Shown here in pieces: positions 47,025 through 59,597 of a stretch of DNA of 64,000 nucleotides (position 1 is the stretch's first letter; every line of letters begins with the position of its first letter). Below the pieces are notes generated by a model, which ran no database searches, was not told the DNA's origin, and saw only the letters and a program-made list of their open reading frames with translations. The position numbers and the translations under genes were made by a program. Where the stretch lies: assembly GCF_003473485.1 (NCBI RefSeq), contig NC_053047.1, forward strand, positions 5,471,001 through 5,535,000, written 5' to 3'. This DNA is from Medicago truncatula. Lineage: Eukaryota; Streptophyta; Magnoliopsida; Fabales; Fabaceae.

Positions 47025-49683
47025 TTAAGCTTTTTTAGCAGGGTTAAGTTGATCCCAAGCTTCAATCCAAGTGACCATAGCATCTGCAAGCTTGTCAAAA
47101 TAAGGATCAATCTTTCCAAGTTTTTCCTTGACTTGTTTGGACATTTCAATGTAACACTTTTGAACAGTTGTGGCTTCTTTTGGAAGAGCAAGACTTTGAA
47201 AAAATGGAATGATGTCTTCCTGCCAGAAAATGCCTTTGTACTCTTTCCTTAGATTCACAAATGGGTTACTTGCTTTGCTATGAAAGATATAGGGGAGACC
47301 AGTCTTGATTCCAAGTCCCAAATGATCACAGATTACCTGACCAATTCATCATCAACAATCATAAACTATTAGATGTTTCCATGAGATCGACTCGAGTCTA
47401 TCATGCACGAACACAGACACAGATACTGGATACGATGCTGACACGAATACGTCGACACCGATAAAATTTTGAGAAAATGACATAGTTCAATGTAGTCACA
47501 AGTGTCGACATTCTGTCGGTGTTAGGCATAATACGTGTCAGACACCAGAACATGCATTCAATCATAAGTGTCCGTGGAATAGAGATTCGAGTAGAATTAT
47601 TATAAAAATAGGGCATGCAAAAGAAAGAAAAGAACCTTGCAGCACCAGCCAGCCCACATGTCATCATAACGTCCAATTGGCTGGCCATCTCCCATGAGAC
47701 CAAAATACATAGCTGGTCCAATCAGATCACGATCAAATGCCAAATTCATTCCACACATTGGAAACAATGTTCCTTTTGGTATGGTAAGAACAGTATCCAC
47801 ATACCTTATTACATCAACACAAATACTCAAAATCAAACCCTATATATAAACACTTTAACAGTTTAAATATCATGCACCAACATTTTAATTTTCTAAAACA
47901 GAAGTTTGATCAGATCTACCCTATCATGTTATACTAATTATTTCTTGGATTCGGATTGCGTGCAATATATAACCACATCTGAATCATTCAATTAAGATCA
48001 GACAGTACAGATTTTAACTATATTGTTTTAAAATCTAAGAAGTCAGACTTTAAATTTAGATTGCCCGATCTTGACCACCAACAATCAAGGGTTAGATATA
48101 ACTTGATGTCTATATGTTAGAGATGACTTGTTGTCCATGTATTTTTTTTAACAATGTTAATGTTAGGATATACTAATGAAATTTGTATACTAATAACTTA
48201 AGTTTTAAATAAAGATTTGAGATTGCGATATGAGACATGAAATAACAATTTTTAATATTGTCAAAACTAAAGTGCAACTACAATTGAGGTCGGATAAACT
48301 ATATTTGACTACAATTTTCTACAATACTAATGATCGTGAGGCGACCATTACTGTTACCGTGACCGCTATTTAAAACTATATTGTACATGTTACATAGTAC
48401 ATACCTAGTGTTCCTCTCAAGAGGCTTGACAAGCTGAGTAGGAGCATCATAATCTGGGATGTTGAGCCAAAGTCCATGAGAAATAGCTGTTGGGACACCT
48501 TCACGAAGACTAAAAGGGTATCCACGAACAAAATCAGCACCTTCTCTAAAAGGATCATAAAGGGTATTGAAAAACAATGGAGTTGATGGACACAAAAGGT
48601 TCTTAATGTGCTGCTCAAGTGCATTGATTTGTTTTCCAGATGGATCATTGGCAACCTAAGGCACACAAAAAATAAATAAGAAAATGAATGTACAAAAGTA
48701 ATAGCAATAAGATACATTTTAAATGAAAATATTCTATGGTTGAATGTACATTATTTTATTTAGATTACTAGTCTCAAAAACTATGAATCACTAATACAGA
48801 CACCAGATACGTGACATCGATAATAATTTAAAGAAAATAAAAGTGATTGAATGTAATTACATGTGTCGATGTGTCAGACACCGATCACTCCTTCAATCAA
48901 AATGTTATTGAAAACAATGCTTAAAAACTTCCAAATCTAATGTTATAGAATACCAAAATGTTTCCTCGAAGAAGATTGTTATATACAAATAATAATAATA
49001 ATAGTAAATTAAACAAACAAGGATCTAATACATGCATAATAGAACCAATACAATTATACAATTATTATTCCGAATTGCCGATCGCAACCGCATATGCGGC
49101 CACATTTGTCCGCATTTTACCCTAATGTAAAGGAGTGTAGTGTAACCGCAACCGCAATTTAAAACCGTGATCCAGAACACTATCCAAATTTAAAAAACTA
49201 AAGTAGAAAATGCAAACAAAATCATCACAAGGAGGCCATGAAATATGGAACCATAAATGTGAAGAAATCATACCAAGATCTCTCCATAAACATTATACAA
49301 AACAAAATCACTCTAAATAAAGAAAGAAAGAAATGATTAAAAAAAAAGAAAAAAGTGATTGAAAAACTTACAAAGCAATCATCATCAATAGTGAAGATGT
49401 ACTTCTTCTTAGAAACCATGTAACCAAAGCAACGACATGCAGAGTCCTTGAATGAAATGCAAGAAGCCCTAGGACCAAGAAGCTTATTAATATCATTCCT
49501 ATTATAAAGTTCATAATCAAAACCAGGTGGAACCTTAATAGTTTTTGAAGGGTCACCATCTTGAACAATGATCAAATGATAAGGTTCAAAATATGGCCTC
49601 CACATTTCCAAGAAATCAAGGTTCCTTATAGTTGGAATCACAATGTCAAGTTCATCTTTCAATGGTGGTGAAGATGTAGCCAT
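47025..49683 (-). CDS. RGP: Reversibly glycosylated polypeptide / UDP-arabinopyranose mutase
   Basis: Four exons (49683-49372, 48655-48405, 47804-47636, 47336-47025) give 347 residues. The enzyme interconverts UDP-arabinopyranose and UDP-arabinofuranose at the Golgi surface, supplying wall arabinans and arabinogalactan proteins. Seen are the start [19 protein letters not shown], the metal and nucleotide-sugar site IDDDCF (DDD at 100-102), the conserved [10 protein letters not shown] around 148-157 that holds the self-glycosylated arginine of the family, and MWAGWC near residue 240. The acceptor of exon 3 (GTAATAAG) has a weak pyrimidine tract but keeps the frame. Plant members are about 350-366 residues. 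Introns 2 and 3 hold small repeats. Confidence 0.95.
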
Positions 49684-50206
49684 AGTTGCAACAAAGGGAG
49701 AGAAAATTGTTTGTGAAAGTGATGAATGAGAAACTTTGAGAGAAAGAGAGTTTATTTATGAAGGAAAAAGAGGGCGAGAATAGTTGTGTTACATGTGAAA
49801 ATGCCTAAGATATCGGCACTAGTGTGGGGTTAATTATAAAGTTTTCTGAATGTTTAAGGTAACTATGAATTGTTCAAAGGTTGTGTGGTGCTGCCGTGAG
49901 ATTTGGTAACCTTTGTGGATGGAAGAGAACAGAGAGACCAATTTTTCAGTTATTGCTACACCAAGAAACAAAGTAACGGTATTTCATTTGCATTAATGTT
50001 GTTAAAATATTTCTATAAATATCAGTTTCATTTGCATTAATGTTATTAAAATATTTCTATAAATATCAATGTTGAATCTCAACTAATTGAATCTGTATTC
50101 TTAAAAAAAAAAATAGCTAATTGAATCTGTAAATGAGTCGATTTTTTAATATAAACTAAACGATCACCGCAACACGGAAAATAAAATAATGTTGCATAAG
50201 ACGACG
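49684..50206. other. RGP upstream region
   Basis: Holds the RGP promoter. A 49-base direct repeat (TTTCATTTGCATTAATGTT... ATTTCTATAAATATCA) occurs twice in tandem at about 49981-50078. A CATAAATAAA string near 49749-49758 (minus strand) may act as a TATA-like element. Confidence 0.45.
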
Positions 50207-50520
50207 CAGGGGCGGAGCCACCCCCAGCTAGCCTGGGCACTAGCCCAGGCTCAACTTCTACTTTCTTTGTAGCAAGCACAGCTATTACTAGAACCTCTCG
50301 CTTTTCCTGCGGATTTTGCCAGGGATTTAGGTTCCCAGATAAATGCAATATCTTCGTGGGTAATTATTTCCTTAGGATTTTAGGATCCGTGGGAAAGATA
50401 TGTGCAATTATCCGCATGAAGGAAGTAACATTATATGGGAAGTCTGTAAAATTATCTGCATAAAATGTGCAATTTTTGCCCAGGCTCTATAAAATTCATG
50501 GCTCCGTCACTGAGACGGCG
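50199..50520. mobile_element. hAT-type MITE with 8-bp target duplication
   Basis: Ends CAGGGGCGGAGCCA (50207-50220) and, reversed, CAGTGACGGAGCCA (50512-50499) form a 14-base inverted repeat. Flanks AGACGACG (50199-50206) and AGACGGCG (50513-50520) are an 8-base duplication with one change, which marks hAT transposons. The 306-base body has no coding sequence. Confidence 0.85.
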
Positions 50521-51313
50521 GATAACACAATGCCTCATCTAGACGAAATCGAGTAAAAAAAACTTAGATCTATTTGAAAATCATTTATTTAGATTAAAAT
50601 ATAAAGAAAAAGATGAAGAGTGGTGATTTCAAGTCCCAAAACCACTCCACAATGAAGAAAATGATAGAGAGAATATAACGAGAGAGAAAATTAGGGTCAG
50701 CTTGTTGGAGAGGAAGAACCTATAAATAAATTATAAATTTAAATGATACTTTTTTTTAAGCAAATTTAACTGACACGTTAAGTAACATCTCTAAAAAAGC
50801 TAAAATCTCATGAAAAATCATTCATCCAAACTTATACGATATAAGTGGTTTGGCGTTTCGAATATAACCTGTGCGTACACATGAAATGTTCATTGTGATA
50901 CAATTAAGAAAAAAAAAGAAGAGAAATGCTAGCAAATTTCAACCAATCAAAAAAATGTATTTCGAATGTATGTTGCTAACATTCCAAAAAAAATAATGCT
51001 AACACATTTTTTTTAGAAAAGTGCTAGTACATTTTTTGACATGCACTTTTTATCGTAGTTATTTTTTATTGATCAAAATTTACGGGTCATTCAAATCTAT
51101 ATAGAATCTCCGTGATTTCATGTGAGTTTTAACCATTAAAAAGAGTGTTGATCTCTTTTATTGATAGAAATTCATGAATCTCATCAAATTTATACTGAAT
51201 TTGTAAAGTTTTGCAAAGTGAATTTTAAGTGAAAAAAAAAAGTGTATTGAAAAATGTGTGGTAGAGAGTGTGATGCTAGTACCCTCTTCGAAAAAGAAAA
51301 CCTATATTTTTAT
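50521..51313. other. Spacer without recognised content
   Basis: AT-rich; short similar pieces (AATGCTAGCA, AGTGCTAGTACATT, GATGCTAGTACCC) suggest fragments of MITEs but no ends pair convincingly. Confidence 0.35.
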
Positions 51314-51520
51314 GGGTCATGCTAACTGGTACTTCCGGGGCACCGGTTAAAAATTCAAATATAGTAATATTTGCATTAAATGTTTAAATAATAACCTAAA
51401 AAATGTAATATTTGCAATCAAAGTTGTGTAATCAATGCATTAAATGCTTAAAAAATATCATTTTTTATTTAAAATTTTATCTTTTTGCTTCCTTAACCGG
51501 TGCATTGGTTAGCGTTACCC
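51314..51520. mobile_element. MITE with GGGT...CACCGGTTAA ends
   Basis: Left arm GGGTCATGCTAACTGGTAC and CACCGGTTAA; right arm, reversed, GGGTAACGCTAACCAATGC and ACCGGTTAAGG. The 207-base body is AT-rich with no frame. Confidence 0.75.
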
Positions 51521-52690
51521 TACTTTTATTTATGTCTGTTGGGAAAATTAAAGTGAATAAATAAATTGTCATAAAACTCACTTGTTTAATGTAGAGTAGC
51601 GTGTGTGTGTGTTTTTTTTTTTTGGTTTTTAAAGGAAAAAAAATTGCTTATGTAATTCAAACTTACTGCACTAAATGTAAAGTTTATTTTTTTATTTTTG
51701 ATAACATGACAACAAGAAAAAAAATATTAGGACCATGACTTAGTCTGAAGATCAAGTCTAAACATAGACTCCAACTCTGTCCGAAGAACCTATCAAAAGG
51801 TCTTAGTGTGTGTTAGGTTCTGCGGTGACGAGAATTGATTTTGATAGAATTGATTTTGACAGAATTGATTTTGACTAAAAGTGAGTTTAATGTAATTGAT
51901 TTATGTTTGGATATATTTATATAGAAGTGATTTTTACCAATTCAAGTTGTTTGGATAATTTAAATCAAAATAGCTTTTGAAAGTAGAATTACCAAATTAG
52001 ACATCATTTATATTATATAAGTTCTACATAAATTAGTAGGATTCATTTCAATTTTAACCCATAAAAATATCTATGTTATCAAAATTGAGTTGAAAATATA
52101 TTTCTGGCATTTATAAACCCACATGCAATAGCTTTCAGATTCAAGCTTTGAGTCTTTTCATGAGAGGAAATGGCGGACACATAACTTGGAAATTAAGCAT
52201 ATGGAAATAGCAAATGGCCATAACTTCAAAATATTACAATCACAAATTAATCTGGTCACAAATTTCTATGAATCCCTGAATTTCTTCCTCCATAAAGGAA
52301 AACAAAAAATAATTATCAAAGCATCATTAATTCACCAATATTACAACCAATCTAAGTAGATTTCGACTCAGATTATTTAAGTAATGTCTTAAGTTTGAGT
52401 TTTGTGGATAAAAGAATATAGTTGAAGGAGATACCCTATTAAAAATAGTTTGACGAGTTCTGTAATAAAGACGGGTCATCGACAAAGCCGATAAATATTT
52501 TACATCAATAACGCAGTTTAAAAAAAATCACTAACTCAGGGAACAAGAATGCATCACCGATTCTTGTATTGGAACCAATACTAGTAATTGCGATTGTAAG
52601 CAATATGAGAAGGCAAATACTAGAATTAAACAACTGATAGTTGGTACCCTTTAACCATATTGGAAGATACTTAAAGTCAAACACACCAAA
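51521..52690. other. Intergenic repeats
   Basis: At 51823-51980 there is a MITE-like segment with AGAATTGATTTTGA repeated three times. The rest, to about 52690, is AT-rich and may include the start of the LINE fossil that follows. Confidence 0.4.
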
Positions 52691-53065
52691 GAATCATCTT
52701 AGATATAAGTTTTCTAGTTGAGGCTAACCATTTCAAAATTTTAGCTTAATATATTTACTTGTAAGTTTTCTAGTTGAAAACCTAACCATTTCAAAATTTC
52801 TAGCCACACTTAATATAACACATCACAATCAAAGAAAAGATGAGATAAAAAATATTCAACACCATGCTCATTAATGCTTAAGCAGTAACTTTGAGATAAA
52901 ATCTCGCGTCGACACAAATTATCCTTGGTCAGAATACGGCTAGATAAGAACCTTAAAGTATATCAAGACACCTTCAATGATGTGATCGACTTTGTTCCAA
53001 ATTAAGTTGTTTGTCCTTGAATGCTCAAAACCGGCTTCCTCACCTTGACTTTGTAAGTGAGAAGC
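52690..53065 (-). mobile_element. LINE zf-RVT domain fossil
   Basis: On the minus strand, pieces read LTKDNLCRREILSQSYCL, then NEHGVEYFLSHLFFDCDVLY. This resembles the zinc-binding reverse-transcriptase domain of plant LINEs, where a Leu-x-R segment is followed by E-H-LFF-x-C. Stops and shifts are frequent. Confidence 0.5.
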
Positions 53066-54379
53066 TCATTTGACTGTGAGTTCTTCATTATGATACTTTT
53101 AAAGTGTGTTTGGATGGAGGGTTTAGGAGGGGAAGGAATGGAAGAGTTTACTTTTTCTTTTTTAAATTACGAACACTATGAAATGTTTTTTAAAAAGGTA
53201 ACATATTAACATAATAAACGATTATACAATATTTCAATCACACTTAATTTATTTTAGAAAAACATGTTATATAGTCCGTAATTTAAGCACACTCTTCCTA
53301 TATACTCTTTGCTTGCTGCACCCCCCTTTTCTTTCGAAGATCACCCCTTGGTTTAACACCCGGTGTCTATTTGGTCTCAACAATGTTAGTTTGGTTAGTT
53401 AAATCACAAGTGCCTCTAACCTTAATTCTGTCAACTGGGACTTCTGAGTTTTGTGGGCGGTTCATTGTTCGTAAACAATCAATATTTTTTTACAACATTC
53501 AAACTTTTTTTTAAAACTAAAAATAGACTAAAATAAAGGAAAAATAACAAATTTGGGGACAATTTGTACATCACCATTTTTAATGTGCAACTTGATTTGT
53601 CTTTTTTTCCCTTCTAAACTTTGCACTTGAAAGTATGTTTCTAAAGGAATAGCATATATGAGCTCAATTGGTTAGGCTATCATAACGTGATGAACTAAGG
53701 TTCAAATCCCATTTATAAGTTGTGCCCATATTTTATTTTTGATAGTATATAGAATATGATTATCTTCGATGGAGGGAATCTATTGAATAAAAAATAAATA
53801 TGTGCACAAGTTTGATTCACTCGATGTTTGTTTGATTGAAAAAATAATTTGAGAGAAACTTTTCACATCCCAAAGTCATTTTAGAAGTACACGTTAGAAA
53901 ATAAAAAATACACAATTTTTGTGAAGTCCAAATATATTACAGACCAATACATAGTTTGTTCTTATCAGAAAAATACACTTCCAAAATCATGTTTAGTTTT
54001 TTAGAAGATTGGGGGAATAAAGTTGATTTTTTTGCTATCCATGACCCCAAAGTTAAAGATTATTGACTATACCAATAAGCCATAAAAAATTTCTTAAAAA
54101 ATGACAATTGAAATAAAAATAAATAATAAATTAAAGTTTAGCTACAAAAATGGAGGTGCAGAAAGTCATTCCCTAGTATGAGTTGCAATTTATTTAAGAT
54201 TCTAAACTCCATACCCCAAGACAAAGCATGGGGCTCGAAATCTTAGCCCATAGTATTTCGGCCCGTGGGGCCATTCTGGATACAATGATAATCATTTTAA
54301 ACTAGAAAGTATCTTCTTCAAGGGAAGTACTATGTTTTTGACCAAATAAATAAAGGCAAAAAGTGTTTTTAAGATACTT
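53066..54379. other. Intergenic, partial MITEs and a SINE candidate
   Basis: A truncated MITE-like piece (GTGTTTGGATGGAGGGTTTAG) is at 53107-53290. A possible tRNA-derived SINE at about 53650-53730 has TGAGCTCAATTGGTTAGG and GGTTCAAATCC as box A and box B. No gene was recognised. Confidence 0.4.
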
Positions 54380-55173
54380 GTTGGCATTATGGGTGTACAT
54401 AGGACGAGTTAAGTCTGGTTGTATGTGACCCGAACCTAATTCTCATATTAGATCGGACAAATTTTTAGACTCAAACATGTCCATGATCCTGATCAAATTC
54501 GGTGAGGTTTAGGTCCAAAAGGGACAAGACAATACGTAGACAAGATCAAGTTTGTACCAAGGCAAGTTTCTAAGAGATACATTTTTTAAAAATAAAATAA
54601 AATTGATGAACAATTTTTATTTATTTTTGAATCATAGGAAACAACAACATAATCAAAAGTAGCATTGTTTTACAAACTAATCATAAGTAACATTGTATTA
54701 TCAATCAATTAATCGTTTGTATTCTATATAACCAAAATAAAAGGTGCATATATTAAAGAGTATAATCGTCATTCAAAAACAACGGTTTGAGGTGGTGTTG
54801 AGTTTGAGAAGAAATGACATGAGACTGAGTCAAAGGAGGTGAGGAGCGGCCACATCTGAAAGTGAGCCCTAGATTGAGGTTCAAAATAGAAAGTTAGTAT
54901 TGTGAAAGAGAAAAAGTCATGTATAAGAGACCGAAACTGAGTGAGTATGTAAAATAATATTAAAAAAAAATATTTTGTCCTCAAATTAAATTGGGATAGG
55001 ACGGGTTACCATAGGGATAGCCCGAACCCGGTCCTTCATTCAACTATGTCCCTGTCATGTTCCATATTTTTTTGTCCTTGTTTCTCTTTTGATAGGGTCA
55101 AACCCGTCCCATTACGCTCGAATTGGGACGAGTTGTATGACAGGGCCGGGTTTTGTACACCCCTAATTAGCAT
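54380..55173. mobile_element. Non-autonomous hAT-type element
   Basis: Ends TATGGGTGTACATAGGACGA (54388) and, reversed, TAGGGGTGTACAAAACCCGG (55165) form the inverted repeat. Flanks GTTGGCAT (54380-54387) and ATTAGCAT (55166-55173) agree at 6 of 8 bases, as expected for an old 8-base hAT duplication. The 778-base body repeats GGGACGAG- and GACGGGTT-like strings and has no transposase. Confidence 0.7.
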
Positions 55174-55774
55174 AATCTATAAATAAATATTACCCATAGA
55201 GTTTTATTTATTACTATATTTTGTTTAATCTTACTCGATGCACAAGAAATTCTTAATGTATTTTCTTATACATTCTTGAATTTTCTAAAATTAATTAATA
55301 TTAATTAATCTCAAATACAAACACACTCAAATATGCTTTTAATATTTACAAATATATCATTTTGTGCTTTTTAGTCCCTCTATGTTATATTTTATTTGAG
55401 TCCTTGCAAATGTACTGTTTTTGGCTATTGGACGTCCTAGATTTTAGTTTTAGTCCTATCAAAATCTATTATGGTGAAATTGATCTTTAATTGATTGTAT
55501 TTTGAAATCTAGCATGGTTTGCTAGACCCATTCTCAATTATTAATGGAATCAAAAATAATCTCAATTATTAATATTATTATCATTACTTGCCTATCAACT
55601 TGCCCAACTTATGTTTCTTTAGATACATTTTTTTTAGGAAGTTTCTTTAGATGCATAGAAATTATTAATTAAGGTGAAAAAATAAGCAAATGAGAGCAAG
55701 GAGAAAAACTATTTTTATTCTAATATTTGTCAAAACAGCTACTTATTACTGTACATAATAATGTCACACCCTAG
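55174..55774. other. 3' flank of CYP85A
   Basis: AT-rich, including the 3' UTR of the minus-strand CYP85A gene just below 55775. Nothing else was recognised. Confidence 0.4.
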
Positions 55775-58700
55775 TTAGCAAGATGAAAATCTCATGTGCA
55801 ATCCATTTGGTGCTTGAACCCTAGGAAATTTCATTAGTTTATCTCCTCCTACTTCTTCCCACCTGCAATCCACATTAAATACATAATAAGATGTCAGAAT
55901 CACCATAAATTTAATACAAGTTTCAGAATAAAAAATTCAGTATTTGTTTATAGATAATTATTTTGTGTGTGGATAACATTATTCTTTTTATATTTTTAAC
56001 ACATTAAAATGTAGATTTTGAGTACTAAATTATTCACCACTTACCTATATCTAGTTACAAGGTGGTGCAAGAAAGTTGAAATTTCAGTGATTCCCAACTC
56101 TTTTCCAGGACAAAGTCTAGTGCCACCTCCAAATATCAAGAAGTAATTATGTGATTCCAAACTCTTATCCTGCGTATTTAATTTGAAGGATATCAATATG
56201 GTGATTTAATAATATAGATTTTTTTTTTTTAAGAAATTACAAAATAAAATAAAATAATAGAGATTTGTTGTACTAACCATCCATCTCCATGGATTGAATG
56301 TTAATGGATCAGGATACAAAAACGGGTCATAATTTATCTCTCTTGTATACACATATATTCTCCACCCTTTAGGAATCAAATAGCCTGAAAATAACAACAT
56401 ACATATTAGTAACATTTTTTAACATACACATATATGCTAAATTATATAATTCATCAATTCCTTTTTGAGTTTTTTTTTCTTCTTAATTTCTTTTTGACAG
56501 CTCTAAGATTAACATTGATTTAAGTTAATGGTAAAAGGAAAAGGAATTTGGGGAAAGACACATTCTTATCTGGAAAACTTGTTTTATAGTGGAGTTGTCT
56601 TTGTAGGGTTGTTGAATTGATGTGCAAATTGACAGATGTGTTATCAATATCCTAAGGAAGGATACAACTTTTTTTTTGGGTTACTTAATAATTAAATTTT
56701 TTAATTTACAAAGTTACAATTTATTTTCTTTTTTCTTTCAATTTTTGTTGAAAAAAGTGGCTAAGAAAATAAAAGAGTAAAAAAAAATGTCTTGAGCCCA
56801 TAAATATAACATAAACTAGGGTGGTCTAATAACACAGTCACATACCATTTAGTTCCATATCTTGAGTGGTTTTCCTTAGAACTCCATTAACTATTGTGGC
56901 CAATCTAGATGTCTCAAAAATCACCTAAAAAATGTACATAAAAAAACTTATTAGTAAATTATTAGAAGAATAAAATTCGATTAATTCATTGAAAAGGTTA
57001 TCAATCTTACCGCACGAGTAAACCTCATTGATTTGAGATCATTGGAATCAATTGGTTCATTTGGCTTTTTCCTCTCTCTTATGGCCAAATGCTCTTTCTG
57101 CAACATATAGATTACATAGTTAGGATAGAAAACATAAAGAAAATATTATAACAAAAGTTTTCAACATTGGTCGCGTCGCGATTCTAGACATTGCAGTCAA
57201 ACACGATTGATACAGCCTCAATCGTGCGTTACAGTCATATAGACATAAAAAAATCATGATGTCACGTATCAAATCGTAGTCGCAGACCTTTATTTAAAAC
57301 GATTATACTATACTTAAGAAAAATGAATTATGTTTAAGGAAATAATGGAGTTTTTGTACTCACTCTAAGTTCTTCAAGAGCTTTGGGATGGTCATGGAGG
57401 TATTTCACAGCCATCATTGAAGTGGTTGAAACAGTTTCATAACCAGAATACATAAGTGTAATCACTAGATCAATGATTTCTTCATCACTTAGTTTGTACT
57501 TATTTTCTTCTCTTTCCATCCAACAACCAAGCATGTCTTTGTGAATTTCATTGGATGCTCTTCTTTCCTTTATTAGTTGACTCAAAATGCTGACTATATT
57601 CTTCCTTGCCTGCAATACATAGTGAAATAGTACCATATTAAAATACTTTATAATAGTTAAAAAATTGAACATTAATAAATAAAAATAACAATTCATGCAT
57701 CTGCGTATCAATTATCATGGTTTTAAATTGCCGTCTGCATATGCAATAATTTAGGGTCACAATATAAAAGATTTTGAGATGCACTTCACAACCACAATTT
57801 TGACTGCATCAACCATAATTTCTCGTATTTTTCCGCAATATAAAGGTTTGCAGCATAATTGTAGCCATAATTTAAAATCATGGTCTAAATTTTCTTGTAA
57901 AATAATAAGCACCAAAATGTGAAAAAAGATTAGTGATCAAACCTGAAATCCACGGTGGTAATTTGTGCCAGGAAGGTTAATAGGTAGAGAAATGGTTCCT
58001 AAAACTAGCTTGAAAAACTCTGTCTTGAAAGAATCAGCTATTGTTGAGGTTGATTTTATACTTGCAATCTGCTTCAAAGATGAGAGGAAGACCATCTGTT
58101 CAAATGTTTGAAAATTCATGTTAGGAAGTTAAATTATTAATAAATTTTATCATTTGGTTAATGAAATTTGAACAATGTTTTTAAAGTTGAATCAGACATC
58201 AAACCGGCCAGATATTCAGACGAAAAAATCGACCAAATATCTAGATGAAAAAACCACAATCAAACTGGAGATAATGTCAATTTAAGGTTCAATGTCTGGT
58301 TCGGTTTTCAAATCATTGAATATGTTTTAAAAACGAAACCAGACATCAAACCGGCGAGATATCCAGATCATAGTTCAACAACTTTAAATCACTCAAACTA
58401 AGACAAAACCGCAATCAAACCGTATATAATGTCAATTTATAGGTGAATTTTCAAAACATTGAATATGAACAAATATAATGTTACAAACCTCTTTAGTTTT
58501 CTCTTGAATGTTGATGATTTTGTCATCCCAATTGCTTAATTGAGCACTCATAAACTCATCAACTTTAGGCAAAATCTGATCTCTAATCATGGTAGGGCTA
58601 ATGATGGAAAGAAGTGCTCCTCTCATGTACTTGTGAGTGGAGCCATGAACTGCTGCAATATTACATTTTCCTAAGATATCTAACATAGATTGAGGGTATC

Positions 58701-59597
58701 CAGGAACAAGACCTTTTGATTCATTCATTAATATGTATCTATTAAGCTCTGGATCCATTGAAACTATTGTAGGGCAGCCAAGTATATGTGATTTGAAAAA
58801 ACTTCCAAACCTGCCATTCACAAAGGGTAAAAAAAAAATTATTACTATTGTGGTAAAAGTACATGCATCAAAGATGCTTACCTCAAACCAAGTTTGACTA
58901 ATTTAAGAAACATTATTAAATAAGAAAAAGATCTTATGCATGTCATAAGTCATTTTTCTTAGTAACATAGTGCCTTTTTTTTTACCTTTTTTCTTTACCA
59001 AAAAAAAACATCAAAATTTTTTTCTTTTAATCTTATGCTTAATAATCACAATTGTCAACATAATCACATTAAGAGTGATATTGAACGAATGAAATAAACT
59101 AAACTAATTGCCATAAAATCATTGTGTTAATTACCAAATCAAATTAACACAACGATTTTGTTAAAACTCGAAAATATAACATTTCCAAAATCATACTAAC
59201 ATAATGATTTTGTCTAATTCATCGTAAATTCAAACGTACACTAAACTTTGAAAATTCAGTCTCTACAAACATAAGTTAATGTAATCTTTAAACTCTTTTT
59301 ATCAACTTTGCAAGTGAACAATGATTTCATGAGACATATAAAAACTAGATATGAAAGAAACTCATATTATAAGATGTAAGAATTGTAACACATATGATGA
59401 AGTTTTTACCTTAATCTTTGGTTTTTCATGAAATTTGGACCTTGTTTAAGAAACTCAGTTGTTTCTCCAAAAACTGGCCATCCCATTGTTCCAGGTGGCA
59501 AACCTTTCTTCCTATACCTTACTTCATTCCACCTCAAGAGAGCAGAGCAAAAACAGAGAACCAAGAATACACCAACAATTGCCATGAAAAAAGCCAT
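55775..59597 (-). CDS. CYP85A: Cytochrome P450 CYP85A, brassinosteroid-6-oxidase
   Basis: Nine exons give 464 residues: 59597-59410, 58810-58489, 58095-57943, 57609-57364, 57097-57011, 56924-56846, 56384-56278, 56169-56045 and 55862-55775. The enzyme oxidises C-6 of brassinosteroids, turning 6-deoxocastasterone into castasterone in the ER. Seen are an N-terminal anchor ([16 protein letters not shown]), the Pro-rich hinge LPPGTMGWP, the I-helix site SGYET (276-280), ETSR (336-339), FNPWRW and the haem motif [10 protein letters not shown] with Cys414. [19 protein letters not shown] and NYHRGFQARKN are typical of CYP85A. Length equals the Arabidopsis enzymes (about 465). The start is the ATG at 59597; an upstream GTG in frame is not a plant start. 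No lesions were seen. Confidence 0.95.
57165..57305. repeat. TTTAAAAC-end MITE in CYP85A intron 4
   Basis: Contains GTCGCGTCGCGATTCTAGAC and ends TTTATTTAAAACGATT; it is one of several window copies of this family. The left end is unclear. Confidence 0.5.
57715..57893. mobile_element. MITE with ATGGTTTTAAATT ends in CYP85A intron 3
   Basis: Left end ATCATGGTTTTAAATTGCCG and right end ATAATTTAAAATCATGGT are inverted copies. The body of about 180 bases contains CAATATAAA strings and no frame. Confidence 0.75.
58165..58420. repeat. Two related MITE copies in CYP85A intron 2
   Basis: Two adjacent copies begin AATCAGACATCAAACCGGCC and ACCAGACATCAAACCGGCGA. One arm, GTCTGGTTCGGTTTTCAAA, is the inverted end of the first. 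The same family is in a TRM1 intron at 32515-32640. Confidence 0.65.
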
